64,000 nt of DNA, taken from assembly GCA_045110315.1 (NCBI GenBank), contig JBGCFY010000006.1, positions 1-64,000 on the forward strand, in the 5' to 3' direction. The position numbers and the translations under genes are program-made. The notes beneath the pieces were generated by a model. That model did not search any database and was not told where the DNA came from. It saw only the letters and a program-made list of their open reading frames with translations. Positions 43,345 through 54,500 of the stretch are shown here, piece after piece; positions within the stretch are counted from its first letter, which is position 1, and the number at the start of each line of letters is the position of its first letter. The DNA comes from CALFBG01 sp045110315 (GTDB lineage: Bacteria; Bacteroidota; Bacteroidia; Chitinophagales; Saprospiraceae).

Positions 43345-43430
43345 TCTAAATCGCATTTATAAAAAGACCTAAATCGCATTTATAAAAAGTCTAAATCGCA
43401 TTTATAAAAGTCTAAATCGCATTTGTAACA
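43345..43430 (+). repeat. Iteron-like direct repeats, cluster 2 (four copies)
   Basis: Four copies of TCTAAATCGCATTTATAAAA start at 43345, 43368, 43390 and 43411, spaced 21-23 bp. Bases CTAAATCGCATT are invariant; the second copy begins with C instead of T and the last has TTTGTAA. A pyrimidine-rich spacer of about 160 bp separates this cluster from cluster 1. Confidence 0.92.
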
Positions 43431-43969
43431 TCAATAATACTTCTTCCCAGCGATTACTACGTTGAAAACAGGAACCATAGCCCTGTTTACCGGTTATCCC
43501 TAGTTTTTCACCTTCTTCGCGCTGACACAACCTCTAATCTAAATAGTTAAATAAAATCTACCCCTTTGTCAAAGCTGGTCAGCAAACGACTTTACGACGA
43601 AATATCTACGTCACAGAATTTATTAGTGAAAAAATGATATTTTTTGCTACTAGAGTCATTTTTTCTGTCACATTGGTACTTTTTTTGATGCAAAATTTAT
43701 AAATCATATTCCTTCCTAGAGAAACGAACAATACACTATACGTAAAGTGCTATATTTCAACATTTAACATTTTACAGTAATAAATAATATAAAAAATAAA
43801 TAAATTACGTTTTAGATTCAATATATTTGCAGATATTGTATCTTTCAAATCCGTGACATTATTTTATAGTCGATCGTTCTTGAAATATTCAATGATCTGC
43901 CCAAAATGTTGACACTGTCTAATCTTAAATTGCTTATATCTAGTCGCAACACCCTAATATAGTACTCCA
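43431..43969. other. Noncoding gap upstream of the orphan helical gene
   Basis: 540 bp without an open frame. TATATTTG at 43822-43829 fits the TAnnTTTG promoter element but has no clear upstream partner; it would give a leader of about 140 nt for the next gene. Confidence 0.4.
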
Positions 43970-45484
43970 ATGAAAAACTTAATTGAAATTTCTAAGATCG
44001 TAACAAAGAAGAAAGTAAGAAAGATTGAAATTTTTGACGACCATTCACTTAAGCATAAGAATAGTAAGTTTAACGAGTTCTACGAAGCCTTGATGGCTGG
44101 AAAATTCAAAAACGATCGAGATGCAGCTTCTTTTCTCTACGCTTGCAGCCCTACGGATGATAAATATCGGCAATTAAAGTCGCGTTTTCGAAAGCGTTTG
44201 CTCAATACACTTTTCTTTCTGGACGTCAATCTACCTTCTACTTCCAACTATGATCGGGCGTACTACTCGTGTAATAAAGATTGGACTTTAGTCAAAATAT
44301 TACTATCTAATAAAGCTAATCACACTGCAGCAGCACTCGCTCGACAAATTTTAACAACGGCACTTAAATTCAAGTTTGCGGATGTAATTGTAAATTGTTC
44401 GCGAATTCTAAGACGTTATGCGGCAGACGAAGGAGATGAGAAAAATTATGAAACTTATGATCAATACAGCAAGCAATACCAAAATGTACTCGACGCAGAA
44501 ATTCGCTCCGAGGAATTGTATCAGCGCGTAATCATGAATTATCATATTCCACATTCACAAAACGAAGAATTAAAGGAAAAAATTGATACTTATTGCGACG
44601 CATTGGTTGGACTTTCAGAGGTTTACGATTCTCCCATCGTTATTTACAATATGTACCTCGTTTGGGCTTATCGCTACGAAATGTTGTTTGATTTTGATGC
44701 GATGCTAGAAGTTTGTAACAAAGCGGAATACTACATTGAAGATAATCCAACGTACTACCAAGACGATAAATTAGCGACGTTCCAATTGAAAAAAATGTCT
44801 GCCTACCTGCATTTACGCGATTGGAAAAATGGAAAAATCAACGCGGAGAAGTGCCTACAATCTTTTCCACAAGGAAGTGATACTTGGTTTAGCTTTATGG
44901 AATATTACCTCCTGTTAGCCATTCACACGGAGAATTATATCAATGCTTTGGCAATTTATAATGATGCCACGAGTAATAGTAAATATAAGAAATTGTCGTT
45001 AGGAGATAAAGAAAAATGGAAGCTCTATGATGTTTATCTTAATTACATCATTGAAAACCAAGGCGCACAAAACCCAATTTTGATGAGCCAAAAACGCAAG
45101 ACTTTCCGGGTTTCGCGTTTCCTCAACGATCCTATTTTGTATCCGAAGGATCAACGTATTTTTACCGTTTTAATGGTTGTTGCACAAATTTTATTTCTTT
45201 TGGAAAAGAAAGGATACAGTGCGATTACGGAACGTATTGAACGCTTGAAGAGTTACGCCAACCGTCAATTGAAGAAAGACGAGTATTTCCGAGCCATTCA
45301 GTTTATTCGCCTGTTGCAACAATTGAGCAAAGCAGATTATCAAGTGGAGAACTTGAGCAATGTAGATAAATACTACAATCGCTTGGTAGAAAAACCCTTC
45401 TTTTATCGTGGTTTGATTTCAGAATTGGAGGTCATTCCTTACGAGAAACTTTGGAATCTTATCTTGAGTCGCTTGCAATCTTAA
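43970..45484 (+). CDS. Large helical hypothetical protein
   Basis: 504 residues, no signal peptide and no membrane segment. The sequence is almost entirely amphipathic helix pairs and reads like a TPR-type or HEAT-type solenoid (for example YYIEDNPTYYQDDKLATFQL, AYLHLRDWKNGKINAEKCL), rich in Tyr, Leu and Lys. The first 60 residues are basic (KKKVRKIEIFDDHSLKHKNS). I do not recognise the family. It follows the iteron-like repeats and precedes cmk by 90 bp on the same strand. Confidence 0.75.
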   Translation: MKNLIEISKIVTKKKVRKIEIFDDHSLKHKNSKFNEFYEALMAGKFKNDRDAASFLYACSPTDDKYRQLKSRFRKRLLNTLFFLDVNLPSTSNYDRAYYSCNKDWTLVKILLSNKANHTAAALARQILTTALKFKFADVIVNCSRILRRYAADEGDEKNYETYDQYSKQYQNVLDAEIRSEELYQRVIMNYHIPHSQNEELKEKIDTYCDALVGLSEVYDSPIVIYNMYLVWAYRYEMLFDFDAMLEVCNKAEYYIEDNPTYYQDDKLATFQLKKMSAYLHLRDWKNGKINAEKCLQSFPQGSDTWFSFMEYYLLLAIHTENYINALAIYNDATSNSKYKKLSLGDKEKWKLYDVYLNYIIENQGAQNPILMSQKRKTFRVSRFLNDPILYPKDQRIFTVLMVVAQILFLLEKKGYSAITERIERLKSYANRQLKKDEYFRAIQFIRLLQQLSKADYQVENLSNVDKYYNRLVEKPFFYRGLISELEVIPYEKLWNLILSRLQS

Positions 45485-45547
45485 AACGGATTAAATTATT
45501 CTCTAAAATAACTTATTAGTAGGAACTTAAATGCGAAGATTAGTCCT

Positions 45548-45555
45548 TATCTTTG
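45548..45555 (+). promoter_or_regulatory. Promoter -7 element for cmk
   Basis: TATCTTTG fits TAnnTTTG, 19 bp ahead of the GTG start. No good -33 element is seen at the usual distance. Confidence 0.4.
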
Positions 45556-45574
45556 TCCTTCATAACGCTAACAA

Positions 45575-46264
45575 GTGAAAAAAATTATTATCGCGATTGA
45601 CGGATATTCCTCCTGTGGAAAAAGTACTTTAGCCAAAGCGCTGGGCAAAGTTTTAGGATATGCCTACATTGATACGGGTGCAATGTATCGAGCCGTTACC
45701 TACTATTTTTTAGAACACGAGATTAGTGTTGACGATGAACTCGCCGTTCGTGCCGCCCTTCCATTGATTAATATTCATTTTGAACCCAGCGAAAGTGGCA
45801 ATCAAACTTTCCTTAACGGAAAAAATATTGAAACAGAAATTCGCCAAATGCGCGTTTCCAATTACGTTAGTCCCGTTGCGGCAGTCTCCACGGTACGGAA
45901 AGCTATGGTCGAGCAACAACAAATGATGGGGAAACAAAAGGGTATCGTCATGGATGGTAGAGATATTGGCACCGTGGTTTTTCCAACGGCAGAACTCAAA
46001 ATTTTTCTTACCGCCGAACCTGAAATTCGGACCCAACGGCGATATGATGAATACCAGCATAAAGGTACCGCAATTGACTTCGAAGTTATCAAAACGAATT
46101 TGCTAGAACGAGATCATATTGATTCTACGCGTAGTGACAGTCCACTAAAGAAAGCAGAAAACGCCATTGTAATCGATAATTCTTATTTGAGTCCTACGGA
46201 ACAATTAGAGATTGTATTAGATTTGGCGCGCGAGAAAATTCAATCGTTGGCGAGTCAATCTTAG
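45575..46264 (+). CDS. cmk: Cytidylate kinase
   Basis: 229 residues from a GTG start. The P-loop is DGYSSCGKST (residues 9-18), followed by the CMP-site segment YIDTGAMYRAVTYYFL, the MDGRDIGTVVFP block and the lid RDHIDSTRSDSPLKKAENA. All are typical for bacterial Cmk, which phosphorylates CMP and dCMP for nucleotide synthesis. Length is normal. Confidence 0.96.
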   Translation: MKKIIIAIDGYSSCGKSTLAKALGKVLGYAYIDTGAMYRAVTYYFLEHEISVDDELAVRAALPLINIHFEPSESGNQTFLNGKNIETEIRQMRVSNYVSPVAAVSTVRKAMVEQQQMMGKQKGIVMDGRDIGTVVFPTAELKIFLTAEPEIRTQRRYDEYQHKGTAIDFEVIKTNLLERDHIDSTRSDSPLKKAENAIVIDNSYLSPTEQLEIVLDLAREKIQSLASQS

Positions 46265-46320
46265 GATGATCATTATGATCAATATTTTAAGACTTTGCAG
46301 CATTCTATTCCGAAAAGAAC

Positions 46321-48504
46321 TTATCGGATCAAGGTGAAATCTCCTCGTAAAAACTGTTCCTCTCCTCCCCTGCACCGGAGTTTAATCAAGTAGATATAAA
46401 CATCACTTGGTGCAGCAGCGCCACCTACTCTTCCATCCCAAGCAGCGGTGATACTATTATCGTCAAAAACTTTTTCTCCCCAACGACTGAAAATTACCAT
46501 CGAACTAGAAATCGGTGGTTCCCCATCCGTGACCACCTTAAAAAAGTCATTGATACCATCACCATTGGGCGTGATAGCCGAAGGAACTTGAATCTTTGCC
46601 GAAGTGCATAAGGTAATTACCCGAATATTAATGGTGGCTTCCGCCGAACAACCATTGTCCGATGCTACCGTAAGGGTATATTGGGTATCTTCGGTTGGCG
46701 AAGCAACAGGATTGGGACAAGTTGTACAGCTCAAACCGGTAACGGGAAACCATTCGTAAGTTACCGCTCCTTCTCCAATAAGATCACTTATAATTGTAAA
46801 ACTATCTCCAGTTTCAATACTTACATCTGCAGGTAATTCAATATTGATTTCGGGTTGATTGAAAAGGTTGGCGTACTGATTCATAAACTTATTCATCGTC
46901 GAGCGATTTCCGACTAAATGATTAGCTTGTTGAACGGCAGGTATCGTCAAATCATCATTGACATTCGTATAATGATAAGCATACTGATTCCAAATAGAGC
47001 GACCAGAAATCCAAGGTTCAAAACCAGAACCAAAAGCCCGAAGACCATTTTCACAACTACATAAAATTTCTACTTCGCCGTCTTGGTCAATATCTGCTAC
47101 AACCGGATATTCGTATAAGGTGACGGATTCGCAAGCCGTTGCAAAAACAACGTCTCCCGTTAGTGCATCAAAAACGCGTAAAGTATTTTGATCGCGCAGC
47201 AAAACTTCGTATTTTCGATCGTGGTTAAAATCAAAGACAGTACTTCCTAAACGTGCCGACCAATCGGCTAATTCGTAATCCCAGAGCAATTCAAATTGAT
47301 CATTTTGCAAGGTAAATAATTGGTATAAATCCGTACTTCCAATCCCGATTTCGGGTAATCCATCGCCATTAATATCAATCAAGTTTGCGAGCGAAGCATA
47401 GCCATTAGTCGAAGAGGAAAAACGGTGAGATGCCAGTAAGCTATTAGTTTGAATATCCCAGATAAAAACGACGGCTTCGTTGGAAGTGGTACTACTTGGT
47501 CGGGTCACCACGGCATCTAAATCGCCATCTAAATCCATATCCGCCAAACTTGTTGCTCCACTACCACTCCACTCCGTTTCTAACTGATTCTCTAAATTGA
47601 TTCGATTGTCATTTGGATCATTAGAACTGAGGTCTATAGAGTAAACCTTACTTCCGGCCACGATTTCTAAGCCTTCGCAGTTTGTACAATAATCATCCGG
47701 TAGAACATCGGCTGCAATCGAGAATTCATCGCCGCCACTTGGCGCGTTATCTCCCTCCAGCAATAATTTACCAGATGTGCTACTATAAATAGAATTGGCT
47801 AAATAAACTTCCGCTATTCCATCTTGATTAAAATCAGCAAGCTTAACTATTTTTCCAGCGACTACTTCTTCGGAAACCCATTTCTCTAAGTATTCGACGC
47901 CATTATATTCGTAACAAATCAATTTATTGCGATAATAATTATTGTTTGCCGCAAGATCTCCCGCTACTACAAAAATCTCCGCCCAACCATTACGATCGAC
48001 ATCAGCAATAGCTAGTTCATTCCCAATGTGCCGAAACCAAGGTGTCGTAATGGTCGCTTCTATCGTCCCATTATCTGCATCAATTACTAATAAATCTTTG
48101 TAGTTGACTAAGCCATTCCAAATGCCTTTGTTACCAATAATCTCCATCCGACCATCGCCATCCAAATCACCAACAATTGGTGTATTGTAAGGATGCCAAT
48201 TATTGCCTTCGGAAAGCCACTCTAATTTCAGGGAAAAGTTATGATCGGATTCGTTGTAACCGCAAGTATCTAAGCAAGGATTATAGTATTGTTGTTCACA
48301 AATTACCGTTCCGCAACAATCTGGATCAAAACAATCGATCAAATTATCACCATCATCATCAATACCATTGTCACAAATTTCTTCTTGTAAACCAATTGGA
48401 ACCTTAAGATTTGAAAAAGCAATGTTAGTACGTAATTCCTCCGTAGGATATGTCAGTAAGACTGACAAGAAGCAAAGCATCCTAGTTAAGGTAAAAACGT
48501 CCAT
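46321..48504 (-). CDS. VCBS/FG-GAP repeat protein with T9SS type B domain
   Basis: 727 residues. A short hydrophobic N-terminus (about 8-20) is a weak signal peptide. It then has the calcium-binding-like EICDNGIDDDGDNLIDCFDP motif and a run of FG-GAP/VCBS repeats (VGDLDGDGRMEII, IADVDRNGWAEIF, LADFNQDGIAEVY, LADMDLDGDLDAVV, LIDINGDGLPEIG, VADIDQDGEVEIL) forming a beta-propeller, a PKD-like segment and a type B T9SS domain (ITPNGDGINDFF ... FSRWGEKVF ... FTLIR). It is 19 bp downstream of the M43 protein gene and is clearly paralogous to the middle third of that protein. Probably a secreted surface protein. Confidence 0.88.
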   Translation of the reverse strand: MDVFTLTRMLCFLSVLLTYPTEELRTNIAFSNLKVPIGLQEEICDNGIDDDGDNLIDCFDPDCCGTVICEQQYYNPCLDTCGYNESDHNFSLKLEWLSEGNNWHPYNTPIVGDLDGDGRMEIIGNKGIWNGLVNYKDLLVIDADNGTIEATITTPWFRHIGNELAIADVDRNGWAEIFVVAGDLAANNNYYRNKLICYEYNGVEYLEKWVSEEVVAGKIVKLADFNQDGIAEVYLANSIYSSTSGKLLLEGDNAPSGGDEFSIAADVLPDDYCTNCEGLEIVAGSKVYSIDLSSNDPNDNRINLENQLETEWSGSGATSLADMDLDGDLDAVVTRPSSTTSNEAVVFIWDIQTNSLLASHRFSSSTNGYASLANLIDINGDGLPEIGIGSTDLYQLFTLQNDQFELLWDYELADWSARLGSTVFDFNHDRKYEVLLRDQNTLRVFDALTGDVVFATACESVTLYEYPVVADIDQDGEVEILCSCENGLRAFGSGFEPWISGRSIWNQYAYHYTNVNDDLTIPAVQQANHLVGNRSTMNKFMNQYANLFNQPEINIELPADVSIETGDSFTIISDLIGEGAVTYEWFPVTGLSCTTCPNPVASPTEDTQYTLTVASDNGCSAEATINIRVITLCTSAKIQVPSAITPNGDGINDFFKVVTDGEPPISSSMVIFSRWGEKVFDDNSITAAWDGRVGGAAAPSDVYIYLIKLRCRGGEEQFLRGDFTLIR

Positions 48505-48523
48505 ATCCTAAATTTAAGGAAAA

Positions 48524-51500
48524 TTACCGCACTAAAGTAATATCTCCCCTATATAATACTGTCGTTCCATCAATAAACTTGAGCTTAGCGAAGTAGACAA
48601 AAATACCATTATTCATCGGTTTTCCCTTGAAATTACCGTCCCAGCCTTTTTTGAAATCATTAGGTTGAAAATTTTGTGCGCCGAAAACAACGTTGCCCCA
48701 GCGGTCAAAAATCTGAAATTCTAAGACTACTTCCACCCCTCTACCTCCATAGATTAGAAAGAAATCATTATTCCCATCTCCATTTGGACTAAAGGCATTA
48801 GGAATGAATACTAATCGTTCCTTATCCACTTGGATAAAAATATCATCCGTGGCGGTACAGCCATTTTCATCTGTAATCACTACTTGATAAGCAATACTAT
48901 TCAAGGGTCGCACGACGGGCTCGGGACAATCTACACAGCTAATCGAAATCGGTGGTGTCCAATTATAATCCACGGAATCTAAAGTATTCGGAATCGCTTG
49001 TAAAGTGACAGAATCTCCAAGTTGGAGTGTAAAATCTGCTGGTAAACTTACGAGCAATTCCGTTGGCTCTAAGATCGTAAACAATTCTTCAAAAATGCAG
49101 TTGTTAGTATCTTTGACGTACAAGGTGTAATTAGCCGCATCTAAGAAATCATACCGATCTAAGCTCGTAAAGTTATTTCCATCTAAACTATACAAAAGCG
49201 TTGAATCCAAGCTCGAAATTAGGGCAACACCATCCGCTGCGCCAAAACAACTGATCGGTTCTAACGCAATGGCTACCGCCACGCCATTCGTAGCATCAAC
49301 CATTACCGTTTCGGTCTGCATACAACCATTATCATCCGTGATGCTGAGGCTGTAGCTACCTGCATCCACGTCCATTAGGCTAGCTCCCGTCGCTCCCGGA
49401 ATACTCCAAGCATAAGTATAAGGTGCTAGACCACCACTCACATTAGCTACGATACTTCCCGTGCTGGTTGCCCCACAAGCAGGCATCGTTGTGAAGTCAA
49501 TTTGTATTTCGTCAAGTACCACTAAAGTTATAATTTCGGTAGAATCACATCCATTGAAACCAAGATTTTGTTCCGCGTATTCGCCAGCAATCGTGGTCGG
49601 ATTGCCAAAGACGAGAACCGTTTCTCCAGCACAAGCAATGATATTATTTCTGATCTCAATCGTATCTAAAACCCTTAGGTGAACATAAGCCGTAGAGTCA
49701 CAACTATTACTCCCCGCAAAAACTTGCGCGTAGTTACCCGCCACGTTCGTTTCTTGCCCAAAAATAAAAGTTGTTTCGTTTTCGCAAATCGTCAAGGTAT
49801 CAAATGTAGCTATTGTATCTCGCAAACTGAGGTGAACAATATGCAGTGAATCACAACCATTTTGTCGAGCAAACATTTCTGCGTAATCCCCTACCGTGGT
49901 AACAGGATTACCAAAGATTGCAATGGTCTCTCCCTGACAAATCGTATCAAAAACTTCTACAATAATACTATCTAAAACCGTAAGGTAAACGGTGTCTATT
50001 CTGATACAACTTTGCGTTTGATCTACTTGTACAAAAACACCAGATCCAAATTCAAAATTCCCAAAAACATCAATCGAATCGCCTTCACAAATCATTGGCA
50101 TGGTGATGGTAAAAATCGTATCATTGGTTGTCATCAAAGTGATATTATGCGTTGAATCACAACCTAAAAAAGAATTATAAGTTTCGAAATAATCTCCCGG
50201 TGTGTTTACCGGAACACCAAAAACATCTACCGTTTCTCCTTGGCAGATTGATAAGGTATCGTAAGTATTAATGGGATCAATAATGGTAATGTTGATACTA
50301 TCTACGCTAAAGCAACCTAAGCCATTACCCGCGACTAAAACATACTGCGTATCCATCACAGGTTTGATAAAGATTGTTCCACAAGTATCACAACTCAAAC
50401 CCATCTTCGGATACCAATCATATTGTGCAAATCCTGAAACGGAAAGTGCAATCGAATCGCCTGCACAAATTATCGTATCCATTCCTAGATCAAAGATAGT
50501 CGTGCTATCCACAGAAAAAACAACAGTATCCGATTGAATATTTCCACAAAAATCTTCTACTTCTACCCAATACTTCCCTGCTTCAAATGCCGTAAAACTG
50601 GAATCAATTGATCCGTCTTGCCAACGATAAGCGAAAAAGCCACTTCCTGCGTTGAACTGGTAGACACCGTTCGCACAAACACTAACATCAGGACCAAGAT
50701 CTAAGGGTAAAGCATTAAATTCAATTCGAAAACTATCTACATTATTGGTGAAATCACATTCTGGAATTTCCGTTACCGGAAAATCGTTTGCTAAATTATA
50801 AGGTCGCGGTAGAGAATTATCATCATTGATCACCACAAAAATATCTTCTCCAAACACACCTGGAATCGTAAAGACTCTAGTGATACAGCTATCCGGCGGT
50901 AAGATCGTCCCGAGTGCGACTTCCGCAAAGTCCGCTGCATTGATCGTTTGTGGATTTCCTTGGTAAAAACTAATTGGAGTTTCGTTAGAAAGTACTTGAT
51001 CTCCGAGGTTACAAATTTCTACCCGAATCCCTATATCTAGCTGCTCGCAGTATAAAGAATCTACCCTAACGACAGCATCTGCCACTGGAAAAGCAGGATC
51101 AGAATATTGCGCTAAGAAAGTATTCATAACGATACTATCTCCTACCCAAGCATGTATTTGTTGTCGCCGCGGAATACTTAGATCATCGTTAATATTGACA
51201 TTAAAATAGGATTGCTGATTCCAAATTTTTCGGGAAGGTGCCCAAGGTCCCAAAGCAGAACCATATACTCTGACTTGATTATTACAACTACATAGAATTT
51301 CCGATTCACCGTCAGCATCAACATCGACCACAATCGGATATTCTGTTCCCGTTCCAGAATCACAAGGAAGCGAGGTGATTACATTTCCCGTAGTACCATC
51401 TAAAATTCTCAGCGTAGACTGATCTCGATATAGCACTTCGTTGGTACCATCGGCTTGAAAATCAAATAGCGTAGCGCCAGTTTGTCCAGAATTATCCGTA

Positions 51501-54500
51501 GAGCTAATCAACCATTTTACCGTATAATCATCCGTTGCACTAAATTCTAAGCAGCGAAATTCGTTTGCGGAGCTAAAGCCAATCTCAGGCTCACCATCAT
51601 TATCAAAATCACCGAGGATCGTTTGCGCAGTTGTACCTTGACAGCAGCTAGAGGGTTGTGCTAAAAACTCATACCCAAATCCTAATTGGGAAGCTGTTTG
51701 TAAATCCCACGCGTAGATAATTCCCATATTCCCATCTCTTGCACTCACGACAGCATCGAGGTCTCCGTCTTTATCCATATCTGCAATACTCACTAAACCA
51801 TCCGGTGTACTGGAATTACCAATCTCTACAACGACGGTCATTTGTCCCGTGACAACATTGACTGCAATTACTTGATCGCCCGCGACGAGTTCTTTGCCTT
51901 GGCAATCGGTGCAAAAATTATCTGGCAAAACATCTACTGCAATCGGCGCAAAGTTAGAAATCCCACTACTCAAACTGGTAATTTGTCGTCCTTCGTTCAT
52001 GCTTGTTCCTCCTTCTACGATCAAGGCGCCCGTTAAGGCGTTAAAGATTTGATTACCAATATAAACTTCAGGAATACCATCTTCGTTGAAGTCTGTAAGT
52101 GCCGGAGTGGACCATTCGTAATGTGTTTCGTAGCCGTATTCTGTATCTGAAATCCATTTTTGTGTACCATCGTGTTCGTAGCAAATTAAACGCATCCGGT
52201 TGGCAAAACCATTATCCCCAAAAGAAGTATTAATAATCATTTCTCCAAAGCCATCGAGGTCTACATCTCCAATCGTAATGTGAGAATTACTATAGCGCAT
52301 ATAAGGCGTAGTAATGGTATATTTCAAATCTCCCGTCACCCCATCAATGATTTGAATGTCTTTGTTGTAGCCAACGCCACTCCCGTGTGGTCCTTGCTTT
52401 CCAATCACTTCTGGTATACCATCCTGATCAATGTCGGCAACTAGCGGAACATTATAGGAATGCCAGTTACTTTGGCTGTTCCATTCCAATTCGAGGGCTA
52501 AGTCCGTAGAGGGTGTATTATATTCACAATCAATCGGACAAGGGTTATAGTAATTATTCTCGCAACTCAATGCGCCACAACAATCCGAGTCAAAACAATC
52601 AATTAAACCATCGCCATCATCATCAATGCCATTATCACAAATTTCGGCGCAGGGACAAGCATCATCTTCGCAGTCGGTTAAGCCATTGCCGTCATCGTCG
52701 ATACCGTTGTCGCAGATTTCTTGAGCACAAGCAATCTCACAGATTTCGGTAACTTCATAATGATTAATATTTTTTTCAGCACTTTCGTCCGTTACAATAT
52801 AGCTTACGTCTTCGCTGTCAAATGTAGCGCTAGACATAGTTAGACCAAAAGTAGTATTGACTGGATCAAAAGGTAAAGTCTTACAAGAAGTCAACGCTGT
52901 ATCTAATACTGCTATCCAAGGCTCGTTATTGTTAGTTGTGATACTTTCTCTATCAAAATTAATGCAGACTATTCTATCTGGTATTGTATTCGTGTGGGTA
53001 ATACGAGAAAGACTACCAAAACTGGCGAGTGCAATATCACCAACTCTTTTTGCCCATTTAAAGTTACCGTTAAGATCAAATTTAAACACTCGATACGAAG
53101 CAACTCCATTAACTGTTGAATAGCCACTTGTATATAGATCTCCAGCTTTGTCGATAACCATTCCAGTGTGAGCAGAATTTTCTGAACTTTGATAATGGTG
53201 CTGCCAAACTAGATTTCCGTTAGCATCAAAACGCATTAATATCGGTTCCCATGTAAATGGTTCTACTCTCAGGATACCTGACACTACTAGACCTTCGTCT
53301 TCTAATAAAAGCATTTGACTACTAATAATTCCTGCATAACTGGTATTGGTAGTGGTGTAACGAATCGTATTAAGAATATTTCCACTTTCATTTACCGTAG
53401 ACACAAAAAAGTCTCCATCAAGCGAGGAGGCATAACCAAGCATTTTGAAACCACCTCCGGGCAAAGCGACGATGTCTGTAACTCGCTCATCTCCATCTTT
53501 ATAAAAATCTTTTGCCCAAAGAATATTTCCATTTCCATCTATCTTTAAAATCGACATATCAAATGTCATTCCTCCTGTAGATCGTAAATACTTCAGTAAA
53601 TAACTTTCTCCTGCTGGGTCATCTACCGTAGCTATCATTTCCCCGAACAAAAGCGTTCCAGTGCGGTCGTAAGATTTTCCCCAGATCAAATTTCCATCAT
53701 AGTCAACTTTCGATATATACTGTTGATCATTATTTGAACTAGATCGTCTTCGTCCGTGTAGCATCAAATTTCCATCAGTACTCTTGATCACAGACCGTAG
53801 CTGTGTTCCTTGTATGTAACCTTTAACCCAAGTAATATCTCCACAACCATCCAGTTTTGCCAGTACAGGCCTCATGCTATCAATACTGGCATAAGAATCC
53901 TGACCTACTGCGTAGAAAGCATTTTGATTAATGTCGTATAATATCCCATTAAAATAATTGTTTAAAGGGTTTTTATAAAACTTATAAAAATTTAAATCCC
54001 CTGCATCCATTGGATCGACAACTTGAATAAATTGACATTTTGTTGGCGAGCAAGAAGCACCAATAGCTTTCAGACAAACTTCGTAGGTTCCAGTAGCTGG
54101 AAAATCAACACTATAATTAATGGTATTCCCCTGTAAAACACCATCTATGAACCATTGATAGCTACTTGCATTTACACTAGCATTGGTAAAGTTAATACCT
54201 TGGTTGACCAAGATAATTGTATTCGAACTAGAAAAGTTGGCAATGGTAGGACACACTACTTCGATCTCAATTTCAAAACTAGTCGTACAGTTTGGGTCTC
54301 CATTATTCGCAATGAGTGTAATCGTATAAGTACCTTCTACTGTAAAGTTATAAGTAGGATTTGTTGCCGTAGAAAAATCACTGCCATCAATCTGCCAAAC
54401 ATAGTTGGTTGCATTAATTGAGTTGTTGGTAAAATTAATGATAGTACCCACTGGAACAGTTGTACCATTCGCAGTAAAACCTGCATTGATTGGAGAAGTA

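Noticed and set aside
43105..43430. CRISPR array
   Set aside because: The repeats abut with no unique spacers of constant length and no cas genes are present.
48504..48524. Frameshift splitting one giant gene into two
   Set aside because: Each product has its own complete type B sorting domain and stop, and the second has its own start; duplication explains it better.
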